From positions 1 to 25,206 of the IMG/VR virus record IMGVR_UViG_3300025164_000297: a stretch of DNA of 25,206 nt; one strand, written 5' to 3'. Numbering within the stretch: the stretch's first letter is position 1; each line of letters begins with the position of its first letter. The notes under the pieces were generated by a model. The model was not told the origin of the DNA. It saw only the letters and a list, made by a program, of their open reading frames with translations, and ran no database searches. A program made the translations under genes and the position numbers. The stretch is from a virus. Below are positions 15,345-23,414 of the stretch, piece by piece.

Positions 15345-15763
15345 CCCAATTGTTGGCCCATCCCTGTCAGAGTCATGATTTCAGTGGCTATCCTAAAAAA
15401 CTCAATAGGTGCCACATTGGCTATTTTCACTGCTACATCCAAGTCTATGGCTGGAGTCACTGAGCCAATCACAAGATATTCCATCCGCTTGGCCACCTCA
15501 GAGTGTACTGAAGGGTTTACTCCCAGCAACTCTTTAATGGCCTCAGATTGGTCTGCCTTTGAACTCAGTGCCTCTACAATGGATGCTATATTTTTATTCT
15601 TTGATGAGGCATCATTACACTTTGATACCTCATCAGCAGTCAAGCCTTTAATCACCCATACAGGCTTTTCTCCTGGGTCAAAAAATGGAGCTAACCCAGG
15701 AACATCAATATTCTTATTCCTGGGTGAGAACTTAGCATCCATAAATTTCTGCTTATCAAACAT
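15311..15763 (-). CDS. Tail assembly chaperone (G-like)
   Basis: The product has 150 residues, is mostly helical and acidic, and lies between tail tube and tape measure as siphophage G genes do. The C-terminal helix (APIEFFRIATEIMTLTGMGQ) precedes a polar tail that is replaced in the frameshift product. ATG at 15763 overlaps the tube-protein stop (TAATG). Its role would be to keep the tape measure soluble and recruit tube subunits during assembly. Assigned from position, size, helical content and the overlapping extension. Confidence 0.8.
   Translation of the reverse strand: MFDKQKFMDAKFSPRNKNIDVPGLAPFFDPGEKPVWVIKGLTADEVSKCNDASSKNKNIASIVEALSSKADQSEAIKELLGVNPSVHSEVAKRMEYLVIGSVTPAIDLDVAVKIANVAPIEFFRIATEIMTLTGMGQQLGEVKSSGEVKE
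15343..15347 (-). promoter_or_regulatory. Candidate -1 frameshift site (G5 run)
   Basis: On the minus strand TTG GGG GAA contains five G's. The P-site GGG can re-pair one base back, after which the downstream frame opens as GGA AGT GAA. The -1 frame has a stop just upstream (TGA overlapping the ACT GAA codons), so slippage must occur between there and the TAA at 15311. The site is not a textbook XXXYYYZ heptamer. The word GGGGAAGTGAA recurs 21 bases downstream, so slippage could occur there too. Confidence 0.5.
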
Positions 15764-16743
15764 TATGCTACTCCTTTCCCTATGGAATCAGCTGAGATGG
15801 TACATGCTGCTGAGATGGAATCAGCTGATGGGAATGTTCTTGCTATCCCAAGCTTGCCCTGTACCAACATATATGGTGTCTTGTAACGGTCTGGCAGGAA
15901 CTTGAACCAAAGTATCTGGCCATTCTGTGCCATCAATGGGTCTGTAATGCCATCAGCAAGATATGCTGTAAACTTGCCTTGACCCAAAGACTCAGCTGTC
16001 TTGCTGATTGTGCCACCATATATCTGCGAGGATGATGAACTAAATGACTTTTCAGGTGGAGCAAAGTCAGAAGCCAATGAGACATCAGCAAATATAGGGG
16101 TGTAAAACTCGGCATATACCCTCTTTGGCAATGTCCCTGTGTGGATTAGAGGCAAAACTGAGGCAAAGGTCACTTTGCCATCAGCAAAGTTCTCATCCCA
16201 TACAGGGTAATCATACCTTTCTACATGCTGTCCAGCTACCTGGAAAATCTCAGAGGCAAGAATTACAGCAGCAACATCATTGCTTGTCCTTACCTGCCCA
16301 ATCTCTATTGACCCTACAGGGATGAGTGGAGGCCCACCAATAGCTGCCCTTGTCTCACTGAAAGCATCTCCATCAGTACCATCTATCACCACAAGAGCAC
16401 CTGTGCTATCCACTGTAATGCTGCTGATGCTGAATTTATCCCCAACTGCCCCTCTCACAATAGCCTTTGCTGATGCACCAACAGAGGTCAAAACCCCTGC
16501 CAAGTAGCATGTAAGAGCAGCCACTTCAACAGAGTCATTGCCTACACTTGGTGTTATCCCTCCACCTGTGATTACTCCATTAGGGATAACCTTTGGCACA
16601 AACCCTGTTTTGTTACTCCATGGGGAAGATGCCCCTGAGAAGATAGCATGGTCACCACTATCAGTCATAGTGGCCATTGCCACCAATGTCTGACCTGCTT
16701 CATATTGAAGTTTAGCATTTTCTGCTGTTTTACTTTTTGCCAT
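15763..16743 (-). CDS. Major tail tube protein (probable)
   Basis: The product has 326 residues and is soluble. A Gly/Thr-rich first half (with ASAKAIVRGAVGDKFSISSI) is followed by beta segments such as RVYAEFYTPIFADVSLASDF. It is encoded immediately before the tail chaperone and tape measure, the usual place of the tube protein in siphophages. GGAGG sits at good distance from the ATG, fitting high expression. Larger than many tube proteins, it may carry an added domain. The call rests on gene order rather than on a recognised motif. Confidence 0.7.
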   Translation of the reverse strand: MAKSKTAENAKLQYEAGQTLVAMATMTDSGDHAIFSGASSPWSNKTGFVPKVIPNGVITGGGITPSVGNDSVEVAALTCYLAGVLTSVGASAKAIVRGAVGDKFSISSITVDSTGALVVIDGTDGDAFSETRAAIGGPPLIPVGSIEIGQVRTSNDVAAVILASEIFQVAGQHVERYDYPVWDENFADGKVTFASVLPLIHTGTLPKRVYAEFYTPIFADVSLASDFAPPEKSFSSSSSQIYGGTISKTAESLGQGKFTAYLADGITDPLMAQNGQILWFKFLPDRYKTPYMLVQGKLGIARTFPSADSISAACTISADSIGKGVA

Positions 16744-16756
16744 TTCAACCTCCTGT

Positions 16757-17176
16757 TTATGGTATGCCTATCAAATGTGAATACCTTACTGTATACCCAA
16801 GCTTTAAAACTACTATTGCCCTATCAACATCAATGGCTATTATATCTGAATCACTTCTGTAAGATGTCTCTGCATTTGACTCAGATAGATATGTGCCTCT
16901 ACCCCTATCAACTGCCATAGCAGTGTGTATAAGGCCAATCATCTCTTCTGAATCTATCCCTTGACACCAAACCTCCAACAATACATCCCAATCCCAAACC
17001 TCATAGCCATCAGCTTGACGCACCTTTCTGTCTGAACCTGGGCATATAAAAATAGCAGACAAAGGGATAACATCAGTATCAACTGGAGTTGGCTTTACCA
17101 CATCTACAAACTTGATGGAGGGCATAGCCTTTAGAGTATCATTGATATTTGATATTATCCTTTGCCTGGTTGTCAT
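16757..17176 (-). CDS. Tail terminator/completion-like protein
   Basis: The product has 139 residues. An N-terminal helix (RQRIISNINDTLKAM) is followed by a beta sheet (WDWDVLLEVWCQG) and a final strand pair, the alpha/beta plan of tail terminator proteins such as lambda gpU. It lies directly upstream of the tube gene and after the connector genes, the expected slot. Terminators cap the growing tail tube and join it to the head. Assigned from order and fold impression. Confidence 0.6.
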   Translation of the reverse strand: MTTRQRIISNINDTLKAMPSIKFVDVVKPTPVDTDVIPLSAIFICPGSDRKVRQADGYEVWDWDVLLEVWCQGIDSEEMIGLIHTAMAVDRGRGTYLSESNAETSYRSDSDIIAIDVDRAIVVLKLGYTVRYSHLIGIP

Positions 17177-17578
17177 TTATACTGGCCCTGTCTTGGCCTG
17201 ACCAAGACTAATACTTGCTGCTACCATAACATCTGGGGATGTACCACCAACAAAAGTAGTGGTTTCAGTGATTCTTACATACCGCTTGAGGCCTGTTAAG
17301 TCCACATTCATCTCACCAATAGCAGTTGCAGTGGTGATAGTGACTGTGGCACCTGTGACATCTGCAACATCACTAAGGTTAGCAGCATCCCCATGCTGAA
17401 CCTTTCCAACCATGGACATTGATGTTGGGGTGCCTGTGATTGCCCCAGTAATTAAAGAGGCCACAAGACTATCATAGCCAAGTCTGTCTATGATAGTTCC
17501 ATTCTTTGCTGAACCCCCAGTATCTGCCTGGGGTGAAAGGGCATGCTTGCTCGTTATCTCACTGCCTGTCTGTCTCAT
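17177..17578 (-). CDS. Small virion protein, possible head decoration
   Basis: The product has 133 residues, rich in Thr, Gly and Val and predicted all beta. The run LITGAITGTPTSMSMVGKVQ, then LTGLKRYVRITET and ending in a hydrophobic strand, resembles small phage structural proteins that sit in connector modules. ATG at 17578 is chosen because GGAGG precedes it by five bases; an in-frame TTG at 17590 lies within that ribosome site. A decoration or stopper role is inferred only. Confidence 0.65.
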   Translation of the reverse strand: MRQTGSEITSKHALSPQADTGGSAKNGTIIDRLGYDSLVASLITGAITGTPTSMSMVGKVQHGDAANLSDVADVTGATVTITTATAIGEMNVDLTGLKRYVRITETTTFVGGTSPDVMVAASISLGQAKTGPV

Positions 17579-17591
17579 AATTACCTCCAAT

Positions 17592-18182
17592 TCAAGTTTT
17601 AATTGCTCTGCCTATTGCTTTGCCAAACCCATCTGCTATCCTATCTTTATTGGCATTCAAGATATCAATGGGGTGTATCCTTGCTTTGATACTGACTTCT
17701 TTGACCAATACATAATAAGGAATGCCAGACATAATCAATAATGGATTTTTGCCAGCCTTCCGTCTCATAAAACTCAAGCCTGTCCACTCTCTGGGGCCAC
17801 TCTTTTTAGCTACTCCAGCAGCAGTTAAGGCAGGGCCAATAGGAATGGCCAAATATGGATGGCCTTTGGGTTTGATGGTTGTAATCTTGCCCTTATCCCC
17901 AAAGTGTACCACTCCATAATGTACACCAAACCCAACCCCACCCTTAATCTTGCCAAGAGTTTCAGTCACATCCAGTGCCCTTGTTGACTTCTTTAAAAAT
18001 CCTGACCGTGTACCAAGCACAGTATCTGAAGCACTGCCAGTCATATGATGCTCAATGATGTAATTAGCCAATGTATCATTTTGGTCATACATCTCATCCT
18101 TAATTGCTGCTTTGATAGCAGGTGTAAGTTCTTTGATGTAGAATATAATATCTTGGCCTTTCATCTTTACATTGATTGGCAT
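17592..18182 (-). CDS. HK97 gp10-like head-tail joining protein (probable)
   Basis: The product has 196 residues. The central GVGFGVHYGVVHFGDKG and the later KGHPYLAIPIGPAL are in the style of the gp10/tail-component family, where a G-x-x-Y-x-x-x-x-x-x-G turn precedes a partly disordered loop. The start overlaps the adaptor gene by 16 bases, with AGGAAG upstream. Located between adaptor and terminator, it probably helps join tail to head. It is longer than typical gp10 proteins (about 130-150), the extra being in the basic middle. Confidence 0.65.
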   Translation of the reverse strand: MPINVKMKGQDIIFYIKELTPAIKAAIKDEMYDQNDTLANYIIEHHMTGSASDTVLGTRSGFLKKSTRALDVTETLGKIKGGVGFGVHYGVVHFGDKGKITTIKPKGHPYLAIPIGPALTAAGVAKKSGPREWTGLSFMRRKAGKNPLLIMSGIPYYVLVKEVSIKARIHPIDILNANKDRIADGFGKAIGRAIKT

Positions 18183-18736
18183 GGCTTCCTGTATAACTTC
18201 AGCAAATCCTTGACTTCAGGCAATAACTCAAATGCTGAAAATTTGGTAACACTACCATCAGGGCCATTAACCCCAGTCAAACCAATATCCTTTCTGCGTC
18301 TGAACTCAAATACAGTTTGCATCAGGCAAGCCCTTTTGATACCTGAAGGGATATTTGTTAATATTCCTTCAGCATCAGGGCTGTATCCACCAGTGTAAGT
18401 AACTTCTGTAACCATAGGTGGCCAAGGTGGTAGCTCCAAATGTAAGGTTATTATGCCATTCCCAGCATCTACATAATAGTCATCATCAATAGTCATAGCA
18501 CTACCATTGAATTTAACTGTAAATGGCTTTGTTAAATCAACTGGAAAAGCTTGTAATCCCAGATATGTTTGGCCACCTTGAAACTTCTCCACCCTTGACA
18601 ATGCCTCAAGCTTCCTGTTTAAAGCAGCTTCAATCCTATCTGATAAGCCAAGGATGATTAAATCCAGCAACTCATCATGGGTTGAATCTGTTTTCTCTAA
18701 GGCTATCTTGGCATCATCTATGCTTACTAATTTCAT
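18167..18736 (-). CDS. Head-tail adaptor (gp6/gp15-like connector)
   Basis: The product has 189 residues. The N-terminal helical part (SIDDAKIALEKTDSTHDELL) and GLSDRIEAALNRKLE are the hallmark of DNA-packaging adaptor proteins that sit under the portal ring. The middle is a beta insertion (VTEVTYTGGYSPDAEGILTN), and a C-terminal helix carries IKRACLMQTVFEFRRRKDIG. ATG at 18736 overlaps the upstream stop (TGATG); a GTG one codon earlier is possible. The order portal, protease, capsid, adaptor is typical of HK97-like phages. Confidence 0.82.
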   Translation of the reverse strand: MKLVSIDDAKIALEKTDSTHDELLDLIILGLSDRIEAALNRKLEALSRVEKFQGGQTYLGLQAFPVDLTKPFTVKFNGSAMTIDDDYYVDAGNGIITLHLELPPWPPMVTEVTYTGGYSPDAEGILTNIPSGIKRACLMQTVFEFRRRKDIGLTGVNGPDGSVTKFSAFELLPEVKDLLKLYRKPCQSM

Positions 18737-18924
18737 CACTTAACCTCTGGTGGTGTCTTAATCATCTTGTCTAATGGTGGCTTTGATATGGCCTTTTTTA
18801 CATTCTCCAGTTTCCAACCCTGCTGGGCCATCTCTGTGGAGCTTACATCAGGCACTATATCACCACCCTCAAAGACTTGACGCCCTCTCATAAATGTATA
18901 TCCAACTCTGACTACCTTTGACAT
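18736..18924 (-). CDS. Small protein between capsid and adaptor genes
   Basis: The product has 62 residues, is soluble and basic, and not recognised. It begins MSKVVRVGYTFMRGRQVFEG and ends with a proline/lysine-rich tail. AGGAGG directly upstream and the stop/start overlap with the adaptor gene show that it is translated. Many phages carry a small ORF at this point; some encode head-to-tail proteins, others nothing known. Its ribosome site lies just below the 34-bp palindrome, so hairpin formation could affect its expression relative to capsid. Confidence 0.75.
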   Translation of the reverse strand: MSKVVRVGYTFMRGRQVFEGGDIVPDVSSTEMAQQGWKLENVKKAISKPPLDKMIKTPPEVK

Positions 18925-18939
18925 GTGCCCTCCTGAAAT

Positions 18940-18973
18940 ATCCTGATGATGGTAATATTACCATCATCAGGAT
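18940..18973. promoter_or_regulatory. 34-bp perfect palindrome after capsid gene
   Basis: ATCCTGATGATGG is followed by TAATATTA and then CCATCATCAGGAT, with no mismatch, starting seven bases past the capsid stop. In RNA it gives a 13-bp stem with the AT-rich centre as loop. No T-run follows, so it is probably a leaky terminator or a 3' stabiliser that raises capsid mRNA over downstream genes. Its centre also contains TAATATTAC. Confidence 0.8.
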
Positions 18974-18979
18974 TAGTGA

Positions 18980-20158
18980 TTATAACTGGACTGAAGAGGC
19001 ATCATTGACCAGACAGAAGCTCTCTGGATGCCTGAGGCCACAATCAACCTCCTGAACAACCCTTATCCAGGTCTGATTCTTCTGAAATGCATCTGAGGTC
19101 TCATTAGAGGCCATGATTTCCAGACCACCCCACTGGCCAATGAGCAACTCCTGCCAGTTTGCAAAGATTATCTCAGACAGAGCCACACCTGAGGCTTTGG
19201 TAAGGTTAGTTGGTATCTGACTGGATGTCCCAAAGTCATACCCCATAACATCCTTGAGCTTTGCATCACTCAAGAATGGGATTCCAAGAATGGGTTCACC
19301 ATCAGTCTGACCACTGTACTGTGCTACCTTGATATTCTTGAGCAGCCTCTTGACCTTTCCGTGCCAAGCAAACCCAAGCTTTCCTCTCAAGGCATTTACA
19401 TCCTCAAGCATCCCTTCCATCTCAGATGCTGTGTTGAAGGTGAACATACCACCATTGGTGCCTATCTCCACATTCTGGATGCCTGGAGTATTCACTATCC
19501 CCAATGGCTGATTGGAAGTCCCAGAGCCACGCAGGGCAGCAAGGTCAAGGGCAAGGCTCAATGACTGAGCTATATCCCTTCTAATCATGGCTTCTGCAGC
19601 AGGGCTGGAAAACTTCAGCAGCCTGTTGGATACCTTTACCAAAGCAGCAACCTGATGAGGGGACATGGTTAGCTGACCAAGAGTCTGCTGAGATGGTGTT
19701 ATATCAGTGTTCTCACCAACCCAAAATGCAGTTGCTCCACCTACCTGCTTTGGAAACTCCACAGGGTTGCCCTTGAGGTCATTGATAACTGTGGCCCCAA
19801 GTTTCACAACTATAGCCTCTGCCACCAGCATCTCAATAAGCTCTGCTACATATTCTGTTGGAACTATGTAGCCACCATCTGCTGGTGTACCTGCCCCAAG
19901 TGCCTTCTTGCGGGTCTCATCAAACACTTCTTTCTCAAACCCAGCATTGCCCCACTGACCTGTCCTTATGGCCTCTGCTGCCTTGAGGAATGAGAACTTG
20001 GTCTGTTCAACTCCAGGCAAAGACACCTTCCTTGGAGTCATCCTCTGCTCCAAGTCTTTCAACTTGGCTTCTGCATCAGCAAACTTGCCATCAATACCAG
20101 CAAACTTGCCTTCTAACATTTCCTTTTGGTCATTTAAAGCCTTTAACACTGCATCCAT
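18980..20158 (-). CDS. Major capsid protein, HK97 fold
   Basis: The product has 392 residues. An N-terminal coiled coil of about 40 residues (delta/scaffold-like) is followed by the mature capsid protein. GAGTPADGGYIVPTEY at 88-103 marks the start of the N-arm, and FPKQVGGATAFWVGENTDIT at about 144-163 is the classic E-loop region. ALDLAALRGSGTSNQPLGIV at about 210 and the final RVVQEVDCGLRHPES are also typical. GGAGG precedes the ATG. Codon choice looks richer in C/G-ending codons (CTG, ACC) than its neighbours, as expected for the most abundant protein. No separate scaffold gene is visible, so the N-terminal segment and the protease C-terminus may serve. Confidence 0.95.
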   Translation of the reverse strand: MDAVLKALNDQKEMLEGKFAGIDGKFADAEAKLKDLEQRMTPRKVSLPGVEQTKFSFLKAAEAIRTGQWGNAGFEKEVFDETRKKALGAGTPADGGYIVPTEYVAELIEMLVAEAIVVKLGATVINDLKGNPVEFPKQVGGATAFWVGENTDITPSQQTLGQLTMSPHQVAALVKVSNRLLKFSSPAAEAMIRRDIAQSLSLALDLAALRGSGTSNQPLGIVNTPGIQNVEIGTNGGMFTFNTASEMEGMLEDVNALRGKLGFAWHGKVKRLLKNIKVAQYSGQTDGEPILGIPFLSDAKLKDVMGYDFGTSSQIPTNLTKASGVALSEIIFANWQELLIGQWGGLEIMASNETSDAFQKNQTWIRVVQEVDCGLRHPESFCLVNDASSVQL

Positions 20159-20221
20159 ACTTACCTCCTGTTTAAGTTATTTGTTTTTATTGCCCTTTAC
20201 TCTTCATGCATATTGCTTTCG

Positions 20222-21364
20222 CTATGCAAGAGTTTGGGAAATGTCTTTTACTCCTTGAAGAATCAATGCTATATGGTTTTCTTCTTGTTTCTGTCCTTGA
20301 TGGCCTAATTCACCCTGAATTAAGGTCTTAACCTCTTTTACAATACTTTCCCTGTCCTCAGTAGTTAAGACATAAATTTCAGGGTGCTCCTTTTGTGCTA
20401 TGAGATATATTCCGGTTAACATATCCTTGTTTCCGGTTAAAATATCCTCATCTGAGATATAGGTTTTGAATTCTGGAGCATCCTTTTTGAACTCTGCATA
20501 GTGTTTGCTGAGGTGATTGTATACCTTTTTCCTGTCTGCCTCAGGAATATCTGTGCCCCCTCTGGCTCCAAGTAGTGCAGCCATAGCAGAGGCCACACCT
20601 TTCCAATTAGTCTGAATGGCTTCCCCTACAACATCATGATGAGGCAACTTATATGCTGCCTGAGTTCCTTTGTTATCATCATCAAACCAAGCAAAGCCCT
20701 TGGCATATTTGTTGAAATCCTCACCTGAAAGGGCAAATAAACGCTTTCTTGCACCAGCCCCATCCCATTTAGCATCTTCAGGCATGAGGTCATAAGCCTT
20801 AAAGGGCACAACCCCTTTCTCTTCAGCCCAATTTATAGTACCAGCTGCATCAAGCATCCTTTGAATAATGGGGTTTGACCCTTCATCCCCTGAATCTACA
20901 CTCTTGCCAAGGGCTGAAGGGTTACATGGAACCAAAACTTGGCTTATCTCCAGCAATTCAACATCTGTGTATGTCCTTCTTACTCCTGATTCCCTATCAC
21001 CATCAACCCAAGCCTTTGGGTAAAATCCAACACTGAAGGCCACAATGCCCTTCTTAGCAAGGTTAAATGCCCAATCAGCTTCAGGGTTGCCCTCTCCCAC
21101 AAAATATTTGAACTCTACATCAAAGGAGTCACCAATCATGAGTTCCTTTGCCATCCCTATCTGGTTGAGCAATCCATAATAGTTATGGGAACTCAACAAA
21201 ATAGGGTGTTTCTTGTAGTTCTCAAGTCTGTTGACCCAAGCTGATACTTGAATAACCTCACCTGAACGGTCAATAGTCTCATCAGAGACAGTGGCCAGTA
21301 CAGTAAAATCCTTTTCATTCACACTTTTAACCTTCCCAGCAAACATCCTTACCTGTTTATCCAT
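20222..21364 (-). CDS. HK97-family prohead protease with long C-terminal region
   Basis: The product has 380 residues, about twice the size of HK97 gp4. The U35 protease core is at 1-160. ILLSSHNYYG holds the catalytic His (H60), FSVGFYPKAW the catalytic Ser (S111), and LLEISQVLVPCNPSA the closing strand. Residues about 185-300 form an added domain (WDGAGARKRLF; FAWFDDDNKG; YNHLSKHYAEF) also found in some other phage proheads. The end may have scaffold function. It is encoded one base after the portal stop with AAGGAGA as ribosome site. It should mature the capsid N-terminus and be lost from the virion. Confidence 0.9.
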   Translation of the reverse strand: MDKQVRMFAGKVKSVNEKDFTVLATVSDETIDRSGEVIQVSAWVNRLENYKKHPILLSSHNYYGLLNQIGMAKELMIGDSFDVEFKYFVGEGNPEADWAFNLAKKGIVAFSVGFYPKAWVDGDRESGVRRTYTDVELLEISQVLVPCNPSALGKSVDSGDEGSNPIIQRMLDAAGTINWAEEKGVVPFKAYDLMPEDAKWDGAGARKRLFALSGEDFNKYAKGFAWFDDDNKGTQAAYKLPHHDVVGEAIQTNWKGVASAMAALLGARGGTDIPEADRKKVYNHLSKHYAEFKKDAPEFKTYISDEDILTGNKDMLTGIYLIAQKEHPEIYVLTTEDRESIVKEVKTLIQGELGHQGQKQEENHIALILQGVKDISQTLA

Positions 21365-21365
21365 G

Positions 21366-23414
21366 TTATGTCTCCTTCACTGATATAGTTGTACACCTGC
21401 AATTTATGACCTCTTTGGCTGGGGCTGATGAGTCCCCTGGATATTTTAATGAGCTGCCTGGGAATTTATCACCTATCAAAGCCACCTTACCATGTAAACT
21501 ACTGTGTGAATCACGCACCTCTTCATCCAAAGCAGTTATCCATTTGTGTTTCTTAACCCCATTTTTCTTCATAGTTAAGAATTTACCATGGGATATTGCT
21601 GACCCAGCTTCTGTCCTTGCTATAGTTAATGCTCTGGAATGAGCCATGTTATATACATGACGCACTCTATCTGATATTTCAACAACACTCTCTCCTGCTG
21701 CTATCCCTGCTGTAATGGCTTCATCCAATTGCTTCTTGATTGTTCCCACTATCTGAGCAGGAATATTAGTCAACTTCATACTCATAGCACCAAGATAATC
21801 AGGGTCAAGTGGGACAAATTGAACTCCAGATAACCCAAGTTCATCAATGGCTATTAAGAATCCAGTCTTGATAGAAAGTTCATATATGGGCTTCATAATA
21901 TTTTCCAACATCTTGGCCTCTTCAGCAGGGTCAAATATCCCATCCGACACACCTTTGCTAAATTGAAGGTTTACTTTCCCCAATACCCTCTTGCGCTGGT
22001 CAAAAAAATATTTTTCAATCTTGGCTTTGAATAACCTTTCTACTGGGCCTTGTGATGTTAAATAACTTTTCCAAACTCTTTCACGCTCAGCATCTTCAGC
22101 AATCTTCACCAAATTTTCCAGGTCATCAAAACTCTTTGTCAAAGAGTCTATTGATTTTGCTGGTTCCTTTGGTGTTGCTTCAACAGAGGCAATAGGCACA
22201 AGATTGATAGGAGCATACCATACATCACCCCAAGACACATCTTCCATACCAAGCTCAAGCCTTTTATTGATGGCATTTATTGGCCAGCCCATCTTCTGGA
22301 GCTTCTCACCAATGTCTACCTTCTTTTCAAAATCTTCTTGAAGGGCAGAGACTGTTGATAAATCAAACTTTACCCAAACTTTGCCCCCATTAATGCTTGA
22401 AAATAGCCTTGACCAAATCTGTTCTTCCAAATAAGTTGTTTTTGGCACAAGGCACTCAGTCCAGAAGGTCTTGTGTGCTGTCTTTATGCCTTCAAATGAC
22501 TTGATATCCTCATATAAGCCCATAACTACTGAATTCACTTTGTATACTGCAAAAATCTCTTCCCTGGACAACTTCTTCATCTGAACAAAATCCATGTCCC
22601 GCTGGGTGAGTTTAGCTTCTTTGTAATCTGCTCCACCCTCTATGATGCCTACTCTATGAGCCTTGTTATATCCTTTATGTCTATTATCAAATTGTTTCTG
22701 GAGTCTATTGTATTGAGTATCTGATAACTCACCTGGAACAGTGATATACCCACCAACTGCCGCACCCTCTTGAAAGAATGTCTTGTTAAATTGGCCTGAA
22801 TAATAGTCTTGGTCTATGCTTGTCTTTGCTGCTTGTAAAGGGGCAAGCCCTCTTACATCATTATAGGGGTTAAAATATTTGAAATGTATGATTTCATGAA
22901 GGCCAAAGTCAATAGCACCAACCTTCCCTGTGTATCTCCAACCTATAACCATCCCACTGATTTGGTCTAATATGGGCATAAACCTGATAGGGTCAAAGCA
23001 CCATATCCTTGTGGGAAGTTTTGTTACATCCTCTCGGTCTTCCAATATCCAAAAGGCTTCACCCCTCAACCCCATATATATCATGGTGGCTTCAATGAGT
23101 TGTTTACCATTCATCAAAGGGTTTGGTTGGTTAAACAACTCATATTCTGGGCCTGACTCAATAGTGATTGGCTCTTTATCCTTGACTTCAGTGGTAATTT
23201 TGAGAGGGACATTAGAGATATTTTGGGATATTGCTGATATAGAAGCATAAACCCAAACACTTTGGGCATATGCCTGAGATACTTCACCAGAAATTTGGGA
23301 CATCACTGAGGATAATGACTTGAAAGTAGCATCAGCCAGTACCATATTTGGGCCAGCTATCTTTTCCACAGGTATATACCCAAGCTTTGACATTATACTT
23401 TGGATTATAGCCAT
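21366..23414 (-). CDS. Portal protein fused to MuF/SPP1-gp7-like minor head domain
   Basis: The product has 682 residues. Residues about 1-430 are an HK97-type portal: QSVWVYASISAISQNISNVP, then the GLRGEAFWILED wing, then the KLSREEIFAVYKVNSVVMGL stem region. After a charged linker, residues about 500-682 match the phage Mu F/SPP1 gp7 head morphogenesis domain, with ALTIARTEAGSAISHGKF, WITALDEEVRDSHSSLHGKV and the end NCRCTTIS. These two proteins are usually separate genes. It overlaps terL by 10 bases. The fusion places one minor head domain on each of the twelve portal subunits. Confidence 0.92.
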   Translation of the reverse strand: MAIIQSIMSKLGYIPVEKIAGPNMVLADATFKSLSSVMSQISGEVSQAYAQSVWVYASISAISQNISNVPLKITTEVKDKEPITIESGPEYELFNQPNPLMNGKQLIEATMIYMGLRGEAFWILEDREDVTKLPTRIWCFDPIRFMPILDQISGMVIGWRYTGKVGAIDFGLHEIIHFKYFNPYNDVRGLAPLQAAKTSIDQDYYSGQFNKTFFQEGAAVGGYITVPGELSDTQYNRLQKQFDNRHKGYNKAHRVGIIEGGADYKEAKLTQRDMDFVQMKKLSREEIFAVYKVNSVVMGLYEDIKSFEGIKTAHKTFWTECLVPKTTYLEEQIWSRLFSSINGGKVWVKFDLSTVSALQEDFEKKVDIGEKLQKMGWPINAINKRLELGMEDVSWGDVWYAPINLVPIASVEATPKEPAKSIDSLTKSFDDLENLVKIAEDAERERVWKSYLTSQGPVERLFKAKIEKYFFDQRKRVLGKVNLQFSKGVSDGIFDPAEEAKMLENIMKPIYELSIKTGFLIAIDELGLSGVQFVPLDPDYLGAMSMKLTNIPAQIVGTIKKQLDEAITAGIAAGESVVEISDRVRHVYNMAHSRALTIARTEAGSAISHGKFLTMKKNGVKKHKWITALDEEVRDSHSSLHGKVALIGDKFPGSSLKYPGDSSAPAKEVINCRCTTISVKET

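Noticed and set aside
20159-20221. Possible promoter directly ahead of the capsid gene
   Set aside because: The 63-bp gap has AATAAA-like words but no credible -10/-35 pair and no hairpin; only the ribosome site is clear.
21366-23414. Polymorphic toxin at the end of the MuF domain
   Set aside because: The chain ends a few residues after the NCRC motif, leaving no room for a toxin domain.
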